64,000 nucleotides of DNA from Tillandsia leiboldiana (lineage: Eukaryota > Streptophyta > Magnoliopsida > Poales > Bromeliaceae), in contig CM055063.1 in the NCBI GenBank assembly GCA_029204045.2, positions 34,086,810-34,150,809 of the forward strand, in the 5' to 3' direction. The notes under the pieces are model-generated. The model was not told the origin of the DNA. It searched no databases and saw only the letters and a list, made by a program, of their open reading frames with translations. Of the stretch, positions 58,060 through 64,000 are shown in pieces. Within the stretch, counting starts at the first letter, position 1. Every line of letters starts with the position of its first letter. A program made the position numbers and the translations under genes.

Positions 58060-59110
58060 TGGGGCACCGCGCGGCAGGCGCGCCGCGCGGGCACCGCCCG
58101 CAGGCGAGCACCGCGCGGCGCTTGGCCGCGCGGGGCCGCCCGCGGGTGGGGCGCCCGCGCGGGCTAGGGCCGCTCGGGGTCGCCCCCGCACCGCGGGCAG
58201 CGCACCCGCGCGGCGCTTGGCAGCGCGGGGCCGCCCGCAGGTGGGGCGCCCGCGTGGGCTGGTGCCGCGCGGGGTCGCCCCGCACCGCGGGCAGCGCACC
58301 CGCGCGGCGCTTGGCCGCGCGGGGCTGCCCGCAGGTGGGGCGCCCGCGCGGGCTAGGGCCGCGCGGGGTCGCCCCCGCACCGCGGGCAGCGCACCCTCGC
58401 GGCGCTTGGCCGCACGGGGCCATCCGCAGGTGGGGCGCCCGCGCGGGCTGGTGCCGCGAGGGGTCGCCCCGCACCGCGGGCAGCGCACCCGCGCGGCGCT
58501 TGGCCGCGCGGGGCCGCCCGCAGGTGGGGCGCCCGCGCGGGCTAGGGCCGCGCGGGGTCGCCCCCGCACCGCGGGCAACGCACCCGCGCGGCGCTTGGCC
58601 CTGCGGGGCCGCCCGCAGGTGGGGCGCCCGCGCGGCGCTTGGCCGCGCGGGGCCGCCCGCAGGTAGGGCGCCCGCGCGGGCTGGTGCCGCGCGGGGTCGC
58701 CCCGCACCGCGGGCAGCGCACCCGCGCGGCGCTTGGCCGCGCGGGGCCGCCCGCAGGTGGGGCGCCCGCGCGGGCTAGGGCCGCGCGGGGTCGCCCTCGC
58801 ACCGCGGGCAACGCACCCGCGCGTTGCTTGGCCGCGCGGGGCCGCCCGCAGGAAGGGCGCCCGCGCGTTGTCGCCCCCGCACCGCGGGCAGCGCACCCGC
58901 GCGGCGCTTGGCCGCGCGGGGCCGCCCGCAGGTGGGGCGCCCGCGCGGGCTGGTGCCGCGTGGGGTCGCCCCGCACCGCGGGCAGCGCACCCGCGCGGCG
59001 CTTGGCCGCGCGGGGCCGGCCGCAGGTGGGGCGCCCGCGCGGGCTCGGGCCGCGCGGGGTCGCCCCCGCACCGCGGGGCCGCCTGCAGGAGGGGCGCCTG
59101 CGCGGGCTGG
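58060..59110. repeat. GC-rich 94-95-bp tandem repeat inside LTR, about 11 copies
   Basis: The unit contains GGTGGGGCGCCCGCGCGGGC, CGCACCGCGGGCAGCGCACC and GCGGCGCTTGGCCGCGCGGG. The marker GGGGCGCC recurs about every 94-95 bp (58246, 58340, 58435, 58530, 58624). One unit near 58624-58670 is shortened. The sequence is almost entirely G and C, so all frames are open by chance on both strands. Confidence 0.93.
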
Positions 59111-59350
59111 TGCTGCGCGGGGCTGTGCCCAGGCGGAGTGTGCGCCGCACGGGCCGGTGCCGTGCGGGGAACTCCGCCGCACATTGTTGGGAGTCGGTGT
59201 GAGTTTCGGATCCTTAGTCTTGACTTGCCCATGTTCCTTCAGGAGTGCAGGACGTTGTTGGCGACTGACGCACGATCACGGACGTGCCGAACACCGGATG
59301 ACACACACAAGGTGGGTACTTTCGCCTAGGTTAGTTGGGTAAGGGCGGAC

Positions 59351-59640
59351 ATGAGCAAAGGTGGTTTCTCGTAAGTTAATTCTCATGAGCAAAGGTGTTT
59401 TCTCTTTAAGTTAATTCTCATGAGCAAAGGTGTTTTCTCTTTAAGTTACTCTTCGTGAGCAAAGGTGTTTTCTCGTAAGTTAATTCTCATGAGCAAAGGT
59501 GTTTTCTCTTTAAGTTACTCTTCGTGAGCAAAGGTGTTTTCTCGTAAGTTAATTCTCATGAGCAAAGGTGCTTTTCTCTTAAAGTTATTCTTCGTGAGCA
59601 AAGGTGTTTTCCCTTCTAGTTATCCTTATGAGCAATGCTG
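59351..59640 (+). repeat. 34-36-bp tandem repeat, about 9 copies
   Basis: Units of ATGAGCAAAGGTGTTTTCTC followed by TTTAAGTTAATTCTC or GTAAGTTACTCTTCG. The TGAGC marker falls at 59352, 59386, 59421, 59456, 59490, 59525, 59559, 59595 and 59629. Inside the LTR. Confidence 0.92.
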
Positions 59641-60322
59641 ACCCCGATTTTTACTTCATTCGATTTATCATCTGAAGCTCAAGTTTTGCTACACGCACAC
59701 CAGCGGTTTGGCCACCGCAAGGGTGTGCTTTTCCGGAAAAGTGGTACGTTGACCCGTGTACCCCACGCGACTGTGGCGTTAGGAATGGGGGCCCTCATGG
59801 GTGAAGGGTGTGAGCGGTGACGCCGAGGTTGGTGCTCGGCGGCCGAGGCAGGTGCTCGGCAGAGAGGGGGCACCGGGGTAGGGGCCCGGTGCGGTGTCCG
59901 GGGAGGGTGCCCGGTTTATGTTTGGTGCAGGTCATGATCGTTGTTGACGGTGTATGAGGGGTGACGGTTGCTCTGGTTACCGTGGTTTGCTTTATTATAG
60001 CTTTCTTGCTCATTATGTTTATTCTAGTCACTGACTTCCCACTCCGTGACAGGTTCGTCCAGGGGCGAGTGCTAGGGCACCGGTGAGGCCGCGAGAGTGC
60101 TGTTCTGGCTTTTAGTGACTTCAGATACAGTGACTTTCCTTTCCCTTTTCTTTTATTACTCATGCTAGCTAGTTGTGGATTGCGACACCCCCGTGGGGTC
60201 GAAGTGGATGTTGCCTTTTCCCTTTTTGAATAAACGAATGATTGTTGCATTCTTTCTTACTTGGCCGTTTTAAACAATGAAAAGCAAAGAAAACCGTTTG
60301 CGAAAACTACTTTTAAAACATG

Positions 60323-60483
60323 GGTGTCGTGTGGGCACCGAATTTTACAATCCTTGTGGGATTTATGTGTTTGCGAACTGTTTTCACAAAGATCGGCATC
60401 GGGTGGGTGCCGTTTTTAAACCCCTGTGGATTTATGTGGCTTTCAAACGGTCTTTCATAAAACGATGGCATCGTGTGGATGCC
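60323..60483 (+). repeat. Three hairpins at exact 72-bp period
   Basis: GGTGTC-gtgtg-GGCACC (60323-60339), GGCATC-gggtg-GGTGCC (60395-60411) and GGCATC-gtgtg-GATGCC (60467-60483). Stem bases change together between copies. Related hairpins occur at 6723-6834 and, inverted, at 53465-53479. Confidence 0.7.
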
Positions 60484-60826
60484 GTTTTCAAAACCTTGTG
60501 ATTATTTATCCTTTCAAAACATCGGCCTCTATGTTCAAAGTGAATATTAGAATATCATGTGTGTTGTTTGGTTGTATGTGAACGAGACCCCAACTGATGT
60601 GGTTAGAGACTGTATGTGCTACGCCTTGTGAGACATTTTGTATTTGAGACACCGTGCATATACAAAGGAGACTCTGCCCGTTTGCAGAGTGAATTTGTCT
60701 ATACGGCGGGTCTGGACACGCACCGGGGAGCGTTGGTTTACAAAAAAAAAAATATATGGCCGAATCAGGAGCATCGGTGGCTCTTCTTCCGCGCGATTCG
60801 AGCCCCCGGGGCGTGACAGATTAAGA

Positions 60827-60837
60827 TGGTATCAGAG
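60827..60837 (+). other. Primer binding site of chromovirus
   Basis: TGGTATCAGAG, eight bases after the LTR end; initiator tRNA-Met type. Confidence 0.9.
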
Positions 60838-61087
60838 AGGTAAACTTTAACCACAACAGTCGGGGCCTAACATCCACGGGGCGCAATACTCTGGCTACTG
60901 AGTAATAAAGTGAACACGGGATAAATAAATAGAACACGAGTGTGCGTGGGGGAGGGTAGAGATTAAGTAGAACCCTTTGGGAGCCAGGTTACCTTGTCAG
61001 TTTAAGCCTCTATGTTTTGTGACGATCGGCATGCTTTCATTATGTACGCAGATAGCAGTCCGACTCAGTGAGCAACGACCGACGGAA

Positions 61088-62038
61088 ATGGACGCCGCAG
61101 CCGGAGCGAACCGCTTGCTGCGCAACCAGCTGCGCGATGTGGCAGGGCAGCTGCTGACTCTCATGGAGCGTCTGTGCATGCTGACGCGGGAGCTTGAGAG
61201 CGTCGACCACTTCCAGCACGGCACATGGGACGGTACCCCTCGCGGGATGCCACCAGCGGGTTTTCCCACCTATCATGATGCGGTCAATTTGGCCATGCGT
61301 GCGGAGCAAGAGTACGCCCGGCAGGGGTGCCCCTACCCTGACCCGGCGGAGGACCCCTATCTGACGAGCCGGGCGACCAAACGCCCGAAGGTAGGACCGA
61401 AGTCTGGACCAACGAAGAAGGAGGGGCCCGACCCATTGAAGCCGTGCATCATTTGTGGCGGTGCACATCGAATGATGGGCTGCCCCTGGCGGGATGATCA
61501 CTGTTTCCGGTGTGGTAAACCGGGTCACACGCGTTACACGTGCCCCTAGAAGCCAGCCGTCACTAGGCCCCCGGCGCCGGGACCTGTCGAAGCAGAGAAA
61601 GCCGCCACCCCCGCCCTGCAGGGGAGCCCCAATCCAAAGAACCGGGCGAACCAATGCCCGGAGAAAGCAAGGAAGGGTGGGCAGGTGCCAACAGGAACCC
61701 CGGAATCGCTGCAAGGGCCCTGCGTCATCTGCGGAAAGGCGCATCGAGTGACAAACTGCCTTTGGAGGTACTCCCACTGCAATGGTTGCGGCAAACCAGA
61801 TCACACCCGCACTTCGTGCCCTCAAGAACAGGCCGCTACAGCCGCAACGCCACAACCGGAAGGACAAGAGGATACCGCAGCCCCCGACCCACTGAGGGAC
61901 CAACCCGACGGCTCGCGGTTGGCGGATTCGTACGATACCAGAACCCTGCCCTACCACGCAGTGCGGCGCTGGCCCAGGGGTTGTGGGCGGACTACCCCAG
62001 CCGCCCCAGCAGATGACGCAACGTCCCGGACTGAGTGA
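61088..62038 (+). pseudogene. gag: Chromovirus gag remnant with two zinc-knuckle pairs
   Basis: The frame from the ATG at 61088 runs to 62038 with one in-frame TAG (61547-61549). The N-terminus has a helical LRNQLRDVAGQLLTLMERL stretch, then the end of the Ty3 gag core (FPTYHDAVNLAMRAEQEYAR). The usual 200-residue retrotransposon gag core between these is deleted. Next come a CX2CX3HX4C and a CX2CX4HX4C knuckle (CIICGGAH..., CFRCGKPGHTRYTC), the TAG, a Pro-rich linker, and a second such pair (CVICGKAH..., CNGCGKPDHTRTSC). The pair looks like an internal duplication. The reading start is a guess from position; an upstream start at 60977 is also open. Confidence 0.8.
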
Positions 62039-62573
62039 CGACAGGTAATATTTAAACTATTTTTTTGTTTCCAGTTGGGGGCACCCGTCGAACCAGAGTA
62101 ACCCGTCCCTGCCTGACCCCGTCTAACCCCCCAGGTCTTTTGGGATATACCATCCTTCTAGTTGATTGTGTGCTTTGGTTATATCTCGTCATTAGTAATA
62201 GCTTCGTTGTTTTCCTTTTTCTTTTCCCCGGGACATTTTGGGAGGGGCGAGCGCCTTTGAAAGGGTTGTGGGGACTCACCGTTGGTGTAGTCCTCAGATT
62301 TTTTTTTAGGTTCCTTTCCTTTTCTTTCGTCCGAAACCAACCGAACTAGGCCTCGACCTATTTAGGCGCGCGTTCTTTTATTTCTTTCCTACTTAGGGAC
62401 CATGCACTTAGTAGGGAAAAGTAAAGGGCTGAAGGCACCGTCTGGGTGCACGGCCGACCTACTGGTACGGGAACAGGATGGGGGCTTGCGCCCATGCGGC
62501 GACTAGCCGGAATTAGACGAAAACCCTGTAAAGAGCGTGTACCCCCCTTGAACTGCTCGACCCGGAAAGGGGT
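62039..62573 (+). other. Chromovirus interior, eroded protease/RT region
   Basis: A mostly non-coding stretch where protease and reverse transcriptase would be expected. Nothing of the YxDD motif is recognisable; most of that region is deleted. A donor-like CAGGTAATA at 62042 and acceptor-like TTTGTTTCCAG at 62064-62074 enclose only about 30 bases. Confidence 0.55.
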
Positions 62574-62985
62574 CAAGCTCTTTTGGACGGCCCAATGCCG
62601 GGAAAGTTTGGAGAGCTTGAGAAGCGGTTAACGAGAGCACCCGCGTTTGCCTTACCAACACCCGGGAAGACGTCGAGGTATGCCGCGATGCATCGCGAAC
62701 AGGACCGGAAGGAGTACTGAAACAACAAGGAAGAGTCGTAGCCTATGCGTCAAGGCAACTCAAGGACTGCAAATAGAATTACCCGGCACACGACCTGGAG
62801 CTTGCCGCAGTCGTCATCACCCTGAGACTGAGGAAGCGCTATCTCTCCGGTGCCCACTGTAACGTATTCTCGGACCACCAAAGTCTTAAGCGTCTTTCCA
62901 CCCAGAAGGAGCTGAACCAATGGCGAAGACAGAGGTTAGAATTACCGAAGGGTTACGACCTGGACACGCGACCGACTGACCCATG
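62574..62985 (+). pseudogene. pol: Chromovirus RNase H remnant
   Basis: Recognisable Ty3 RNase H pieces across at least one frameshift (near 62630) and an in-frame TAG (about 62770): FWTAQCRESLESL, RLTRAPAFALP, a CDAS-like CRDASRTG, GRVVAYASRQLKD, HDLELAAVVITL, VFSDHQSLKRL and QKELNQWRRQRLELPKGYDL. It would remove RNA from the RNA-DNA hybrid; this copy is inactive. Confidence 0.85.
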
Positions 62986-63763
62986 TATACATCGGTAAGT
63001 GGGGAGGCTACACGGGACGCCGACACCGACTACTTCGGGCCGAGGCACAAGGTTCGTCCAGACTTTTGGCAGAGTCTACGACGAGCTCTGGGGGCCAAGT
63101 TACACTTCAGCTCAGCCTTTCACCCCCAGACGGATGGGCAATCCGAGCGGGTGATTCAGATACTCGAGGACATGCTTCGAGCGTGCGTACTGGATTTGGG
63201 AGACGGATGGTCGCGCTACCTACCCCTTGCATAGTTCGCTTATAACAACAGCTACCAAGCGAGCATCCAGATGGCGCCGTATGAAGCATTGTACGGCAGA
63301 CACTGTAGATCCCCGATATGTTGGGACGATCAGGGGTGCAACGGTTCGGGTTGAGAGACAAGTTGAGCCCACGGTACGTAGGACCTTTCGAGATTCTGGA
63401 GTGCGTCGGCCCCGTGGCCCATCGCCTCGACCTACCACCGAATCTCGACCGAGTTCTTGTCGTGCTCGCGCATCCATGCTTCGGAAGTATCCCCCAATCC
63501 GTCGCGAGTGCTTGACGTCTCTGCAATCGAGTTCAAAGAAAACCTGAACTGCGAGGAAGAGCCGGTGCAGACCCTAGCGCGGGAGGACTGAAAAGCTACG
63601 AAGTCGGACATTTCCCTACGTGAAGGCGCTTTGGAGCAATCAGGAAGAGCGTGAGACAACTTGGGAACCCGAATCAAAGATGAGGGAGTGCTACCCGGAC
63701 CCCTTCGCCGCAGGCGGGAGTTAAGTTTCGGGGACAAAACTTGTTTTTATTGGTGAGTGGTGG
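62986..63763 (+). pseudogene. pol: Chromovirus integrase and chromodomain remnant
   Basis: After a deletion of the integrase N-terminus, the frame from about 63055 gives DFWQSLRRALGAKLHFSSAF, HPQTDGQSERVIQI and, after a TAG at 63233, FAYNNSYQASIQMAPYEALY. Frameshifts follow (near 63330 and 63460), then DKLSPRYVGPFEIL and, at about 63615-63700, the chromodomain stretch VKALWSNQEERETTWEPES. It is closely related to the intact integrase at 56224-57346. The end (63724-63763) is the polypurine region before the LTR. Confidence 0.88.
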
Positions 63764-64000
63764 TGTAAGACCTGGCTTTTCCGTGACCCTTCCCGTTATC
63801 CCTTTTCTTACGACTGCCCGACTGAGGGACAATTTTTGGTGTTTTTCCGGAAAGTCCGTCGGGGCTCGCGGGCATTTTTAGGCGGAAGGGCTCGCGAAAC
63901 GGAGAACGGGGATGCGATCGGTTTCAGATTCCGACCCCCGGTTCTCCCAGAATAAAATTCTAAAGTTCGGACCCCTTTAAGGCGCCCCGGGATCCGTGCG
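63764..64000 (+). mobile_element. Chromovirus 3' LTR, start only
   Basis: TGTAAGACCTGGCTTTTCC and what follows repeat 57347-57583 almost exactly (for example GTCGGGGC for GTCGAGGC near 63859). It continues beyond the window. High LTR identity beside a heavily eroded interior suggests the element was mobilised in this defective state. Confidence 0.93.

Larger units (their letters stand above)
57347..60818 (+). mobile_element. Chromovirus 5' LTR (3.47 kb), inserted in integrase
   Basis: Starts TGTAAGACC (57347), ends GGGGCGTGACA (60818), next to a PBS. The same start sequence recurs at 63764, which defines the LTR pair. It carries a GC-rich satellite, a 35-bp repeat and a hairpin repeat. No convincing TATA box was found. 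Confidence 0.93.

Noticed and set aside
57713..59342. Long overlapping open frames on both strands, up to 443 codons, rich in Ala, Arg, Gly and Pro
   Set aside because: They are open in several frames at once because the sequence is a GC-only tandem repeat lacking stop codons. The peptides simply repeat the 94-bp unit.
62042..62074. Splice-site-like pair CAGGTAATA ... TTTGTTTCCAG
   Set aside because: The enclosed segment is about 30 bases, below the usual minimum length of plant introns.
1..64000. Host protein-coding genes, tRNA or rRNA genes
   Set aside because: Every open frame with recognisable protein motifs belongs to a retrotransposon. The tRNA-like matches are only primer binding sites.

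Overview
This window is nuclear DNA of a flowering plant, species undetermined. It consists entirely, or almost entirely, of nested LTR retrotransposons. I found no host gene, tRNA or rRNA. Evidence for a plant: copia (Sirevirus/SIRE-type) and Ty3 (chromodomain, Tekay-like) proteins, primer sites matching initiator tRNA-Met, 3-5 kb LTRs, and copies inserted inside copies with 5-bp target-site duplications. This is typical of heterochromatin in a large plant genome. A run of exactly 100 N (24948-25047) is a scaffold gap of unknown size. Sequence just left of it has homopolymer indels, as at a contig end.

Left of the gap. A chromovirus LTR relic (6068-7060) separates two minus-strand Sireviruses. 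Element S1 (1-6067) keeps a 5' LTR and the gag N-terminus, split by a 3.85-kb solo LTR (241-4091). Element S2 (7061-16093) keeps its 3' LTR, a third ORF downstream of pol (9013-10414), reverse transcriptase/RNase H, integrase, protease and part of gag. It is cut at 16094 by a plus-strand Sirevirus-type LTR fragment. That fragment is cut at 16664 by an intact gag-only element (TR-GAG-A, 16664-23026), which runs directly into the 3' part of a second copy (TR-GAG-B).

Right of the gap. A LARD-like element (large LTRs, 3.5-kb interior without recognisable proteins; 25048-34567, minus) lies against a plus-strand Sirevirus S3 (34568-41253). S3 is split by a second LARD-type solo LTR (36647-40765). 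A minus-strand Ty3-type element follows (LTR 41254-51915, interior 51916-53173). Its LTR is split by TR-GAG-C (45719-51661, TSD CGCGA). A minus-strand chromovirus (LTR 53174-56188, integrase with chromodomain 56224-57346) has a plus-strand relative inserted in its integrase (LTR 57347-60818, gag, eroded pol, second LTR from 63764).

How the parts work together. The Sireviruses would have supplied reverse transcriptase and integrase, and the TR-GAG elements would use them in trans. The LARDs share their LTR end and primer-site leader with the chromoviruses, which suggests a similar dependence. The least expected observation is in S2. Upstream of its third ORF, on the coding strand, lie four TCCGGA boxes like those of the LTRs, a TATA box, and a plausible 5'UTR intron. 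This looks like an internal promoter for a protein with a nuclear-localisation-like cluster and no visible membrane segment.
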